Assembly (NCBI GenBank): GCA_035299585.1
Contig: DATGWF010000043.1
Location: 1 to 28,932 of the forward strand
DNA from: DATGWF01 sp035299585
GTDB lineage: Bacteria; Actinomycetota; Actinomycetes; Actinomycetales; Microbacteriaceae
Direction of reading: 5' to 3'
DNA length: 28,932 bases
This document shows positions 15,483 to 23,044 of this stretch, piece by piece (position 1 is the stretch's first letter; the number at the start of each line of letters is the position of its first letter). The notes under the pieces are model-generated. The model was given only the letters and a program-made list of their open reading frames with translations, was not told the origin of the DNA and searched no databases. A program made the translations under genes and the position numbers.

Positions 15483-16982
15483 ATGTCGAATCAGACACAG
15501 CAGTCGCATATGAGCGACAGTGAACATCTGAAGGCCCTCGGATACGAGGACACTTTCAACCGGTCGATGAGCCTCTGGGCGAACTTCGCCCTCGGATTCA
15601 CCTACCTCTCGCCGCTCGTCGGCGTCTACTCCCTCTTCGCACTCGTCATGGGCATCGGCGGGCCAGCCTCCATTTGGTGGCTGTTCATCGTTGGCATCGG
15701 CCAATTCTTGGTTTCGATGGTGTTTGGTGAGGTCGTCTCGCAGTACCCCATTCACGGCGGCATCTACCCGTGGGCGCGTCGCCTCTGGGGCCGGCGCTGG
15801 GCGTGGATCGCCGCCTGGGTGTACATCGCGGCCATGATTGTGACCATCACAGCGGTTGCGGAGTACGGCTCGGGCTTCCTTGCCTCGCTCCTCGGACTCA
15901 CGCTGGACCAGAACGTCGGATTCGTCCTGACGCTCGTGCTGTTGCTGGCCGCGCTGCTGATCAACTTCTCCGGCACGCAGTGGCTCTCGCGCATCGCGCG
16001 CATCGGCCTGGCCGCCGAACTCGTCGGCGTCATCGGGGTGGGTCTCTACCTGCTCATCTTCCAGCGCGTGAACGACTTCTCGGTGTTCTTCGACACCTTC
16101 GGCAAGGAAGGCGATGGCTCGTTCGTGCCGATCTTCTTGAGCTCGGCGCTGGCAGGTCTGTTCTTGTTCTACGGTTTCGAAGCCTGTGGTGACGTTGCCG
16201 AAGAGGTCGAGAACCCGGCTCGCCGCATTCCGCGAGCAATGATGCTGACCATCCTCGTCGGCGGCGTCTCGGCGCTCTTCTCGTTCGGTGGCTACGTGCT
16301 CGCCGCTCCGGACCTGGCATCCATCATCAACGGTGAGGACCCAGACCCAATCACCGGAATTCTGACGGCCACCCTCGGCGACGCCGGCGCAAAGATCTTC
16401 CTCGTCGTCGCCGTGACGGCGTTCCTTTCCTGCGTGCTGAGCCTGCAGGCGGCCGCAAGCCGACTGCTGTACTCGTTTGCTCGCGACGAGATGATCCCGG
16501 GTCACCGTTGGCTCGCGAAAGTCTCGACTCGCTCGAAGGTGCCGACCAACGCCCTCATCGTGGCCTGCACGATTCCGGCGATCATCGCACTGCTGATCTT
16601 CTTGAATGCAAACCTGCTGATACCGGTGACGTCGTTTGCCGTCGCAGGAATCTACGTCGCGTTCCAGATGGTTGTGCTCGCCGCACTGCGTCAGCGAGTC
16701 AAGGGCTGGAAGCCCGCCGGTCCGTTCTCGCTCGGCGGCTTCGGCACGGTCGTGAACGTGCTCGCCCTCGCGTACGGTGTGTTCGCGCTCTACCTGCTGC
16801 TCATCCCGGTGATTCCGTCGGGTGACCCCGCGGTCGACTATGTGGCAGCTTCCGGCCTCGGGGTTGTGCTCGGTGTCGGTCTGCTGTACCTGTTTATCGC
16901 CCAACCCGACCGCAAGTCGGACGCACCGGCCGGTGACGCCATCGAGGTGGCAGCGAAGCTGCGCGCCCACAGCGGCAAGTAA
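15483..16982 (+). CDS. APC-family amino-acid/amine permease
   Basis: This is a secondary transporter of 499 residues with about 12 membrane helices. The frame is open to 15333, but the ATG at 15483 is preferred because GGGAAGG precedes it and the extra part would encode the hydrophilic leader. The N-terminal cytoplasmic segment ends in LGYEDTFNRSMSLWANFALGFTYLSPLVGVY, resembling the GABA/choline-type APC subgroup. YPIHGGIYPWARRLWGRRWAW (TM3 region) and FYGFEACGDVAEEVENPARRIPRAM (TM6 and loop) are strongly conserved. It stands alone, ended by a hairpin. GABA, a polyamine or a related amine would suit the flanking catabolic genes, but the substrate is not proven. Confidence 0.92.
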   Translation: MSNQTQQSHMSDSEHLKALGYEDTFNRSMSLWANFALGFTYLSPLVGVYSLFALVMGIGGPASIWWLFIVGIGQFLVSMVFGEVVSQYPIHGGIYPWARRLWGRRWAWIAAWVYIAAMIVTITAVAEYGSGFLASLLGLTLDQNVGFVLTLVLLLAALLINFSGTQWLSRIARIGLAAELVGVIGVGLYLLIFQRVNDFSVFFDTFGKEGDGSFVPIFLSSALAGLFLFYGFEACGDVAEEVENPARRIPRAMMLTILVGGVSALFSFGGYVLAAPDLASIINGEDPDPITGILTATLGDAGAKIFLVVAVTAFLSCVLSLQAAASRLLYSFARDEMIPGHRWLAKVSTRSKVPTNALIVACTIPAIIALLIFLNANLLIPVTSFAVAGIYVAFQMVVLAALRQRVKGWKPAGPFSLGGFGTVVNVLALAYGVFALYLLLIPVIPSGDPAVDYVAASGLGVVLGVGLLYLFIAQPDRKSDAPAGDAIEVAAKLRAHSGK

Positions 16983-16996
16983 CACCACCGGCACTG

Positions 16997-17024
16997 AGGG
17001 GCTCGGCCAAACGGCCGGGCCCCT
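16997..17024 (+). terminator. terminator after the APC permease
   Basis: A 12-bp stem with one G-U wobble (16997-17008 with 17013-17024) closes on an AAAC loop, 14 nt after the stop. Confidence 0.7.
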
Positions 17025-17065
17025 TGGTCGTCTTCACCGCCGCGCTCGGAGCCCGCCGGGAACGC

Positions 17066-17094
17066 AAAAGAGGCCCGCCGAAGCGGGCCTCTTT
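17066..17094 (-). terminator. terminator after rplA
   Basis: On the minus strand a perfect 12-bp stem (17083-17094 with 17067-17078) closes on TTCG and continues as a run of T (17069-17066). It lies 11 nt after the rplA stop. The symmetrical A/T flanks let it act for the permease transcript too. Confidence 0.85.
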
Positions 17095-17105
17095 CGTGAA
17101 CTGGC

Positions 17106-17795
17106 TTAGAGCGAGTTGATGTCGAGCGGGATGCCCGGACCGAAGGTCGTCGAAACGGCGCCCTTCTGGATGTAGCGGCCCTTGCTGCTGGACGGCTTGA
17201 GACGCTGCACCTCTTCGAGGGCTGCCTTCAGGTTGTCCTTGAGCTGGTCTGCCGAGAACGATGCCTTGCCGACGATGAAGTGCACGTTGGCGTGCTTGTC
17301 GACGCGGAACTCGATCTTTCCACCCTTGATATCCGAAACGGCCTTCGCCGGGTCGGTGGTAACGGTGCCGGTCTTGGGGTTCGGCATGAGGTTACGGGGA
17401 CCGAGAACCTTACCGAGGCGACCGACCTGGCCCATGAGCTCCGGGGTGGCAACGGCTGCATCGAAGTCAAGGTAGCCGCCGGCCACCTTCTCGATGAGCT
17501 CGACGCCGCCGACCTCGTCAGCACCCGCAGCGAGCGCGGCTTCAGCAGCCGGGCCGTTGGCGAACACGATGACGCGAGCGGTCTTGCCGGTGCCGTGCGG
17601 CAGCATGACGGTGCCGCGCACCATCTGGTCTGCCTTACGCGGGTCGACACCGAGCTTCAGCGCAACCTCAACGGTCGCGTCGAACTTGGCCGAACCGGTC
17701 TCCTTGGCGAGGACGACTGCCTCTGCCGGGGTGTAGTACTTGTCAGCCTCAATCTTCGCGGCGGCAGCGCGGTAGGCCTTTGACTTTTGTGCCAT
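17106..17795 (-). CDS. rplA: 50S ribosomal protein L1
   Basis: This is uL1, a 23S rRNA-binding protein of the L1 stalk that helps release deacylated tRNA. In many bacteria it also represses its own rplKA operon. It has 229 residues, typical length. The sequence includes MAQKSKAYRAAAAKIEADKYYTPAEA at the N-terminus, LGVDPRKADQMVRGTVMLPHGTGK, and the family signature region VLGPRNLMPNPKTGTVT. It follows rplK after 14 nt with a normal ATG start. It ends the operon at a strong terminator, without the rplJ gene that follows in many genomes. Confidence 0.98.
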   Translation of the reverse strand: MAQKSKAYRAAAAKIEADKYYTPAEAVVLAKETGSAKFDATVEVALKLGVDPRKADQMVRGTVMLPHGTGKTARVIVFANGPAAEAALAAGADEVGGVELIEKVAGGYLDFDAAVATPELMGQVGRLGKVLGPRNLMPNPKTGTVTTDPAKAVSDIKGGKIEFRVDKHANVHFIVGKASFSADQLKDNLKAALEEVQRLKPSSSKGRYIQKGAVSTTFGPGIPLDINSL

Positions 17796-17809
17796 GTCTC
17801 TCTCCGTCC

Positions 17810-18238
17810 TTACTCGACCGTGATGCCCATGGAGCGCGCAGTGCCAGCAATGATCTTGGCAGCGGCGTCAATGTCGTTGGCGTTGAGGTCGACCATCTTC
17901 TGCTCAGCAATCGCGCGGACCTGGTCCTGCGAGAGCTTGGCAACCTTGACCGTGTGCGGGGTGCCCGATCCCTTGGCCACACCAGCGGCCTTCTTGATGA
18001 GCTCCGCAGCCGGCGGGGTCTTGAGGATGAAGTCGAACGAACGGTCTTCGTAGACGGTGATTTCGACAGGGATAACGTTTCCACGCTGGTTTTCCGTGGC
18101 CGCGTTGTAGGCCTTGCAGAAATCCATGATGTTGACGCCGTGCTGACCCAGCGCCGGACCGATGGGCGGAGCGGGGTTGGCGGCGCCGGCCTGGATCTGA
18201 AGCTTAATCAGACCCGTGACCTTCTTCTTTGGTGCCAT
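17810..18238 (-). CDS. rplK: 50S ribosomal protein L11
   Basis: This is uL11, which binds the GTPase-associated region of 23S rRNA and is a target of thiopeptide antibiotics. It has 142 residues from the ATG at 18238, where the family begins (MAPKKKVTGLIKLQIQAGAANPAPPIGPALG). An in-frame upstream extension is rejected because it covers the ribosome binding region. The conserved proline-rich N-domain segment and the C-terminal rRNA-binding domain (with IAGTARSMGI near the end) are intact. The gene lies 81 nt after nusG, a gap that contains a GATGCGC/GCGCATC hairpin, and 14 nt before rplA. Confidence 0.98.
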   Translation of the reverse strand: MAPKKKVTGLIKLQIQAGAANPAPPIGPALGQHGVNIMDFCKAYNAATENQRGNVIPVEITVYEDRSFDFILKTPPAAELIKKAAGVAKGSGTPHTVKVAKLSQDQVRAIAEQKMVDLNANDIDAAAKIIAGTARSMGITVE

Positions 18239-18260
18239 TGTTTTCTCTTTTCTTTCGAAC

Positions 18261-18276
18261 GATGCGCGAGCGCATC
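18261..18276 (-). other. short hairpin in the nusG-rplK gap
   Basis: Perfect 7-nt arms (18261-18267, 18270-18276) surround two bases, 22 nt before the rplK start, with no T-run after. It could be a processing or regulatory stem. L1 is known to bind the rplK leader in other bacteria, but I do not recognise that site here. Confidence 0.35.
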
Positions 18277-18319
18277 CCTCTCCCACAACCGGCCAATCCG
18301 GAAGTGGTGGCTTTGGGTG

Positions 18320-19276
18320 CTAGATCTTGGCGACCTGGTCGAAGCTGAGCTCGACCGGGGTTTCGCGTTCGAACAGCGAGACGAGCACGATGAGCTTGCC
18401 GCTCTCGGGCTTGATCTCAGAAATCGTTCCGGGAAGACCCTCGAACGAGCCTTCCTTGATGGAGATGGTTTCGCCGATTTCGAAGTCCACCTCGATCGGA
18501 GCGTTGCGCGTTGCCGCGGCGCCCGAACCGGTTGCCTTGCCGGCCGCCTTGGCCGGAGCCGCCGGAGCCACCTCGACGAGAGCTTTGAGCATGTTGAAGG
18601 CTTCTTCGAAACGCAGCGGAGTCGGGTTGTGGGCGTTGCCCACGAAGCCGGTCACACCGGGGGTGTGACGGACGACGGACCAGCTGTCTTCGTTGAGGTC
18701 CATGCGGACTAGCACATAGCTGGGAACGCGAACGCGGGTGACCATTTTGCGCTGGCCGTTCTTGATCTCCATGACATCTTCCATGGGGACCTCGACCTGG
18801 TAAATGTCTTCGCCACCCTTGTCCGCCATGGACTCCATGCGCTGGAGGAGGTTGCCCTTGACCTTGCGCTCGAAGCCGGCGTACGAGTGAATGACGTACC
18901 ACTTGCCGGGGAGGAAGCGCAGTTCCGCCTTGAACGCCTCGTACGGGTCGTCGCTCGACTCGGCCTCTTCGGCCGACTCTGCCTGCTCTTCGATGACTGC
19001 CTCAAGCGCGGCCTCGGCCTCGTCGGCGGAGTCGATGTCGAGGGCGTCGTCGACGATTGCGTCGGCTTCGGGGTCGACGGCTTCGGCGAGGGCGTCGAGC
19101 ACCTCGTCGAGGTCGACGGACTCGGATTCGTCTACGACGTGCATGGCGGCGAGCTCAGCGGCGTCCGACGAGTGCGCATCGTGGTCGAGGGTGTTGCCCT
19201 CTTGCGCTTCGTCTTCCTCCGATGACTGCTCGGCAGCCGTCGCCCAGTCGACGTCGTCGCGATCGATGTTTGACAC
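18320..19276 (-). CDS. nusG: transcription termination/antitermination factor NusG
   Basis: NusG rides on RNA polymerase, affects pausing and links transcription to Rho or ribosomes. The protein has 318 residues, much longer than the roughly 180 of E. coli NusG. Residues 1 to about 115 are a very acidic, Ala/Glu/Asp/Ser-rich low-complexity extension of the kind known in actinobacteria. The NGN domain follows (WYVIHSYAGFERKVKGNLLQR, about 125-145, and VPSYVLVRMDLNEDSW), then a low-complexity Ala linker (about 240-262) and a C-terminal KOW domain (FEIGETISIKEGSFEGLPG). The ATG at 19276 lies 14 nt after secE. Confidence 0.97.
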   Translation of the reverse strand: MSNIDRDDVDWATAAEQSSEEDEAQEGNTLDHDAHSSDAAELAAMHVVDESESVDLDEVLDALAEAVDPEADAIVDDALDIDSADEAEAALEAVIEEQAESAEEAESSDDPYEAFKAELRFLPGKWYVIHSYAGFERKVKGNLLQRMESMADKGGEDIYQVEVPMEDVMEIKNGQRKMVTRVRVPSYVLVRMDLNEDSWSVVRHTPGVTGFVGNAHNPTPLRFEEAFNMLKALVEVAPAAPAKAAGKATGSGAAATRNAPIEVDFEIGETISIKEGSFEGLPGTISEIKPESGKLIVLVSLFERETPVELSFDQVAKI

Positions 19277-19290
19277 TTCTCGTCCTCTAC

Positions 19291-19566
19291 TTAGTTGCTC
19301 GGGTTACCGAAAACAAACAGAACCACAAAGCTGAATGCTTGGTCGAGCACCCACACCAGGCCCATCATGATGAGCACGAACACCAACACCACGATGGTGT
19401 AGTTGACGAGCTCACTGCGGGTCGGGGTGACGACTTTACGCAGCTCTCCAAAGACCTGACGGATGAACAGCGCAATGCGCGCAAACGGGTTACGCCGTGC
19501 GGCGCTCTCCTTTTTTGCGGTCGCGACGATGTCCTCGCTGGGCTCGTCGAGCTCGTTTTGGCTCAC
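19291..19566 (-). CDS. secE: preprotein translocase subunit SecE
   Basis: This is the small essential subunit that clamps SecY in the Sec translocon. It has 91 residues from a GTG at 19566 with AAGGA about 7 nt upstream; longer in-frame starts lie inside the tRNA and are rejected. The N-terminal part is hydrophilic, then FIRQVFGELRKVVTPTRSEL forms the conserved amphipathic surface helix. A single membrane helix (about 60-84) ends the protein. The order tRNA-Trp, secE, nusG, rplK, rplA is widely conserved in bacteria. Confidence 0.95.
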   Translation of the reverse strand: MSQNELDEPSEDIVATAKKESAARRNPFARIALFIRQVFGELRKVVTPTRSELVNYTIVVLVFVLIMMGLVWVLDQAFSFVVLFVFGNPSN

Positions 19567-19604
19567 GTTGACTTCCTTTTCTCGTGCCGGCTTGCACCGA
19601 CTCG

Positions 19605-19677
19605 CAGGGCGGACAGGACTCGAACCTGCAACCTGCGGTTTTGGAGACCGCTGCTCTACCAATTGAGCCACCGCCCT
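19605..19677 (-). tRNA. tRNA-Trp (CCA anticodon)
   Basis: On the minus strand a 73-nt cloverleaf is complete. The acceptor stem AGGGCGG pairs with CCGCCCT, with discriminator G at 19605. The anticodon stem GCGGT/ACCGC holds the loop CTCCAAA, giving anticodon CCA. The T-arm has GTTCGAGTC. The 3' CCA is not encoded. It lies 38 nt before secE and probably shares its transcript. Confidence 0.97.
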
Positions 19678-19759
19678 ATGAACCCACCGGGCTCATAGCA
19701 GCCTCTGACCAGACCTGCTTTTGGGCATGCCGAAGCTTAGGTCAGAAAGCAACCTCGTC

Positions 19760-19788
19760 AGTCTAAGCGAGATACGCCCTGTCGACAA
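19760..19788 (-). promoter_or_regulatory. candidate promoter of tRNA-Trp-secE-nusG-rplKA
   Basis: TTGTCG (19788-19783) and TAGACT (19765-19760) are separated by 17 nt on the minus strand, a good housekeeping match. Transcription would begin about 75 nt before the tRNA. Confidence 0.5.
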
Positions 19789-19810
19789 ACCCGATTGCGT
19801 TGGCGCCTGC

Positions 19811-20215
19811 TCAGCGCCGAACCCGCCGGCGCATCGATCTGATGAACACGACAGTGAGCGCAAGAGGTGAGAGGAGCAACAGCGTTGCAAGGTCGAAGAT
19901 TCGCGGCCCCCAGTTGGCGCCAGCCACGAATGCGAAGCTCCCGCTTGGATGCAGTGCACGTTCGATGAGGGCGCGACCATCCGCAGCGCCGTGAAAACCG
20001 GTGTACCCCGCTTGCGTGAGCCATGAAACGAACACGAAGAACACCGCCCACTGCATGAGCAGAAGGAGCGCAATGAACGTTGTGCGTGCTGCCATGAGGA
20101 GCTCCAAGAACCGTCGCGGATAATCGAACCGCTGAAGGTTGCGATCGTTATCGGTAGGCGGCAAGGGGATTGACAGTTGGCGCTCTCGAGCACTCGGAGG
20201 AAACACCTCGCTCAT
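19811..20215 (-). CDS. small two-helix membrane protein, unknown function
   Basis: I do not recognise this protein. From the ATG at 20215 it has 134 residues: a charged N-terminal part (about 1-43), one membrane helix near 44-65 (ARTTFIALLLLMQWAVFFVF), a loop of about 40 residues with GFHGAADGRALIERALHPSG, a second helix near 100-125 and an Arg-rich tail (RRRVRR) expected to be cytoplasmic. A GTG at 20248 would give 145 residues; neither start has a good ribosome binding site. It is transcribed divergently from the propeller protein with only 55 nt between starts. The hydrophobic pattern, strong for an ORF of this size, supports a real gene. Confidence 0.6.
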   Translation of the reverse strand: MSEVFPPSARERQLSIPLPPTDNDRNLQRFDYPRRFLELLMAARTTFIALLLLMQWAVFFVFVSWLTQAGYTGFHGAADGRALIERALHPSGSFAFVAGANWGPRIFDLATLLLLSPLALTVVFIRSMRRRVRR

Positions 20216-20270
20216 TCGGAACGATGGCCCTAGGCTGAGGCGCACCACTCACCTCGGGGAAGGTCCGGTC

Positions 20271-21749
20271 GTGCGCCAGAACATGCGGTCGATTCGAATT
20301 GCCGTTGCGGCACTCACCGGCCTCGGCCTCGCGTTCGCGGGGGTGCACGCCGCGAGCGCGACCGGGCCAAGCTGGGAGCCCCCCGTCGTCGTGTCAAACG
20401 CCGCCGACCACTTCACCGGGTTCCTCACTCAGGCCGCCCCAGACGGGGCCATCGTGACGGTGTGGATTGACTCGGTCAATGACGCGTACCAGCTCTACGC
20501 GTCGACGAGCCAAGACGGCCTCGAGTGGAGCACCCCGGTCGCCATCGGCGACCCGTCCGGCGGCATGACCTGGCCCACCCTCGCCGTCGACGGCAACGGA
20601 GTGTTTGTTACCGCCTGGCGGAGCATCACTGGCGGCAACGCGCCCCTCTATGTATCGCGTAGCACCGACGGTGCAACCTGGAGCGCGCCGGTGTCGGTGT
20701 CTGACCCGAGCACCTCCGCGGAAGGCGTTGCAGTCGCAGGCCGCGCGACCGGCGGGTTTGTGCTCGCGTGGATCGTCGGCTCAGGGGAGAACGGTCGCGT
20801 ATATGTGGCCCGAAGTAGCGACGGCGCAACCTGGGGCCCGGCCGCCATTTCTGAGGCAAGCGGAGAGACCGTTTCGTTCCCGGCCATCACCGCGGCGAGC
20901 GACGGCCGCACCCTCGTGACCTACCGGTCGACGGACGGCTCGACATCCTGGCTCAACACCTTCGAGCGCAGCGCGAGCGGAACCTGGACGACGACGCCGC
21001 ACATTGCGTCGAGCCCGACCGGGTTCAACTTCGTCACCGTCGCACCAACAACCGAAACCGGCTACGCCGCTATCTGGGCAAACTGGGACGGCATCACCGG
21101 GTTCACCGAGATCGCATCGAGTGCAGACGGCGTCACCTGGTCGACGCCGACTCGACTCAGCGCCGAAACGTCGATGACCGCATTGAACCAGCAACTGGTC
21201 CGGATGAGCACGGGGCGCTTGATTGCCGCGTGGTCCGAAGTTGGCGACCCTACGCAGACCCGCTACACCGCGATCAGCGACGACAACGGCGCCACCTGGG
21301 ATGAGCCCGTTGCCTTCGCGACGGGCGTTCCGCGCCTCTGGGGGTTGGCATTCCGCATCGACCAGAACGACGAGCTCGCTGCGGTATTCGACGACAACCC
21401 AGACGGAACCGGCCGCCACATGCAGTTCCGCACGAGCACCGACGGAGTGAACTGGTCGGACCCCGAGGAGCTCGGCGGCGCGCCCCACCGAGGCGAAACA
21501 CCACAGCTCGTTTCCCTCGGGGATGGAACCTGGGTGGCGGTCTGGACCGTCACGGTCGACGACCATCGGGAAATGTGGGCCTCCGCTCGGACCCCTTCAA
21601 GCGCACCGTCGCCGAGCGAAAGCGCGAGCGCGACAGCCGAAACGAGCGCACTCGCGACGACCGGCGTGGACACGGCCTGGACGCTTTCGGCAATCGTTGC
21701 ATTGCTCGCCGGCGGAATTCTGTTGAGCCGAGCGCGCCGAGCGCGCTGA
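20271..21749 (+). CDS. secreted Asp-box (BNR) beta-propeller protein with LATTG wall-sorting signal
   Basis: This predicted cell-wall-anchored protein has 492 residues. A signal peptide (about 1-27, IAVAALTGLGLAFAGVHA core) leads to a repeat region with seven Asp-box-like units (for example STDGATW, SSDGATW, SADGVTW, DDNGATW, STDGVNW) about 40-60 residues apart, as expected for a sialidase-like propeller. I see no clear sialidase catalytic set, so binding is as likely as hydrolysis. The C-terminus has a Ser/Ala-rich linker, LATTG (461-465), a hydrophobic helix and a basic tail: a complete sortase signal of the LAxTG kind used in high-GC Gram-positives. The GTG at 20271 has AAGG 7 nt upstream; the ATG at 20283 is an alternative. 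Confidence 0.8.
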   Translation: MRQNMRSIRIAVAALTGLGLAFAGVHAASATGPSWEPPVVVSNAADHFTGFLTQAAPDGAIVTVWIDSVNDAYQLYASTSQDGLEWSTPVAIGDPSGGMTWPTLAVDGNGVFVTAWRSITGGNAPLYVSRSTDGATWSAPVSVSDPSTSAEGVAVAGRATGGFVLAWIVGSGENGRVYVARSSDGATWGPAAISEASGETVSFPAITAASDGRTLVTYRSTDGSTSWLNTFERSASGTWTTTPHIASSPTGFNFVTVAPTTETGYAAIWANWDGITGFTEIASSADGVTWSTPTRLSAETSMTALNQQLVRMSTGRLIAAWSEVGDPTQTRYTAISDDNGATWDEPVAFATGVPRLWGLAFRIDQNDELAAVFDDNPDGTGRHMQFRTSTDGVNWSDPEELGGAPHRGETPQLVSLGDGTWVAVWTVTVDDHREMWASARTPSSAPSPSESASATAETSALATTGVDTAWTLSAIVALLAGGILLSRARRAR

Positions 21750-21775
21750 CCCTCGCCTCAACGAAGGCCGCGCCC

Positions 21776-21791
21776 TATTGTTAAGGGTGTG
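21776..21791 (+). promoter_or_regulatory. -10 element placed for a leaderless transcript
   Basis: TATTGT (21776-21781) lies 7 nt before the GTG start at 21789. AAGGG sits directly against the start codon and is too close for a ribosome binding site. No clear -35. Confidence 0.5.
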
Positions 21792-22988
21792 AGCCCACGC
21801 AGTCGTGTTTCCGCAAAGATTTCCGCCATCGCCGAATCAGCCACGCTGAAGGTCGACGCGAAAGCGAAGGCATTGCAAGCGGAGGGGCGCCCGGTCATTT
21901 CCTATGCCGCTGGTGAACCCGACTTCGCCACCCCGGCATTCATCGTCGAGGCCGCCGAGCGTGCACTGCGCGACCCGAAGAACTACCGGTACACCCCGGC
22001 CACCGGTCTGCCTGAACTGCGCGAAGCCATCGCGGCGAAGACCGCGCGCGACTCCGGCTGGGCGGTTCCGGCAAGTCAGGTCATCGTCACCAATGGTGGG
22101 AAGCAGGCCGTCTACCAGGCCTTCCAGGTGCTCCTCGATGCCGGCGACGAAGTGCTCGTGCCCACCCCGTACTGGACCACCTACCCCGAGGCGATCGCGC
22201 TCGCAGGCGGCCGCCAGGTAGACGTGTTCGCCGGCGCAGACCAGAACTACCTCGTCACGGTCGAACAGCTCGAGGCCGCCCGCACCGACAGGACCAAGGT
22301 GCTCCTGTTCGTGTCGCCGTCGAACCCGACCGGCTCGGTCTATTCGCCCGAGCAAACCAAAGCCATCGGCGAGTGGGCGCTCGAGCACGGCATTTGGGTC
22401 ATCGCCGACGAGATCTACCAGAACCTCACCTACGACGGCGTGCGCGCCGTGTCGATTGTCGAGGCGGTACCCGCCCTCGCCGAACAGACCATCCTCGTCA
22501 ACGGCGTGGCCAAGACCTACGCCATGACCGGATGGCGAGTGGGGTGGATGGTCGGTCCGGTCGACGCCATGAAGGGCGCCGCCAACCTGCAGTCGCACCT
22601 CTCCTCGAACGTGAACAACGTGGCACAGCGTGGCGCGATTGCTGCGCTCACCGGGCCGCAAGACGAGGTGGCGATGATGCGGGAGGCGTTCGACCGCCGC
22701 CGCAAGCTCATCGTTTCGGAGCTGTCCAAGATTGACGGCATGCACGTGCCGACCCCGCAGGGTGCCTTTTATGTGTACCCCGACGTGACCGGGCTGCTCG
22801 GTCGCGAATGGGGCGGCGTCACGCCAACGTCCTCGCTCGAACTCGCCGACCTCATCCTCGACCAGGCCGAAGTGGCCGCGGTTCCGGGTGAAGCGTTCGG
22901 TCCGAGCGGATTCCTGCGCTTCTCCTACGCGCTCGGCGATGAGCCGTTGCTCGAAGGAATTCAGCGCCTGCAACGCCTGTTCGGCTAA
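21789..22988 (+). CDS. aspC: aspartate aminotransferase, class I PLP enzyme
   Basis: This cytoplasmic PLP enzyme exchanges the amino group between aspartate and 2-oxoglutarate, linking amino-acid pools to the TCA cycle. It has 399 residues with the class Ib features ISYAAGEPDFATPAFI (about 37-52), YRYTPATGLPELREAI, the cofactor stacking region TNGGKQAVYQAF and SPSNPTGSVY. Asp207 in IADEIYQNLTYDG precedes the PLP-binding Lys242 in NGVAKTYAMTGWRVGW. The family has a C-terminal Arg for the substrate carboxylate, matched by FLRFSYA. The GTG start appears leaderless. A 56-nt gap to the next aminotransferase leaves co-transcription uncertain. Confidence 0.93.
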   Translation: MSPRSRVSAKISAIAESATLKVDAKAKALQAEGRPVISYAAGEPDFATPAFIVEAAERALRDPKNYRYTPATGLPELREAIAAKTARDSGWAVPASQVIVTNGGKQAVYQAFQVLLDAGDEVLVPTPYWTTYPEAIALAGGRQVDVFAGADQNYLVTVEQLEAARTDRTKVLLFVSPSNPTGSVYSPEQTKAIGEWALEHGIWVIADEIYQNLTYDGVRAVSIVEAVPALAEQTILVNGVAKTYAMTGWRVGWMVGPVDAMKGAANLQSHLSSNVNNVAQRGAIAALTGPQDEVAMMREAFDRRRKLIVSELSKIDGMHVPTPQGAFYVYPDVTGLLGREWGGVTPTSSLELADLILDQAEVAAVPGEAFGPSGFLRFSYALGDEPLLEGIQRLQRLFG

Positions 22989-23044
22989 TTCACCCAATCC
23001 GTGCCGCGCAAGGGAGCGCGAGCGCGCGAGAAAGATTGATATCC

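Noticed and set aside
15267..16994. 575-codon open frame antisense to the APC permease, and similar long antisense frames at 5124-6416, 6395-7855, 8920-10272, 12834-14357, 21837-22997 and 22985-24268
   Set aside because: They mirror well-supported genes, have compositions rich in Arg, Gly, Asp and His with no recognisable domain, and are expected in high-GC DNA where the third-position bias keeps antisense frames open.
19605..19677. Integration site for a mobile element at tRNA-Trp
   Set aside because: No integrase is nearby and I saw no repeat of the tRNA 3' end elsewhere in the window.
22989..23044. CGCGC/GCGCG stem after aspC as a terminator
   Set aside because: The stem is only 5 bp in a GC-rich stretch with no T-run, too weak to call.
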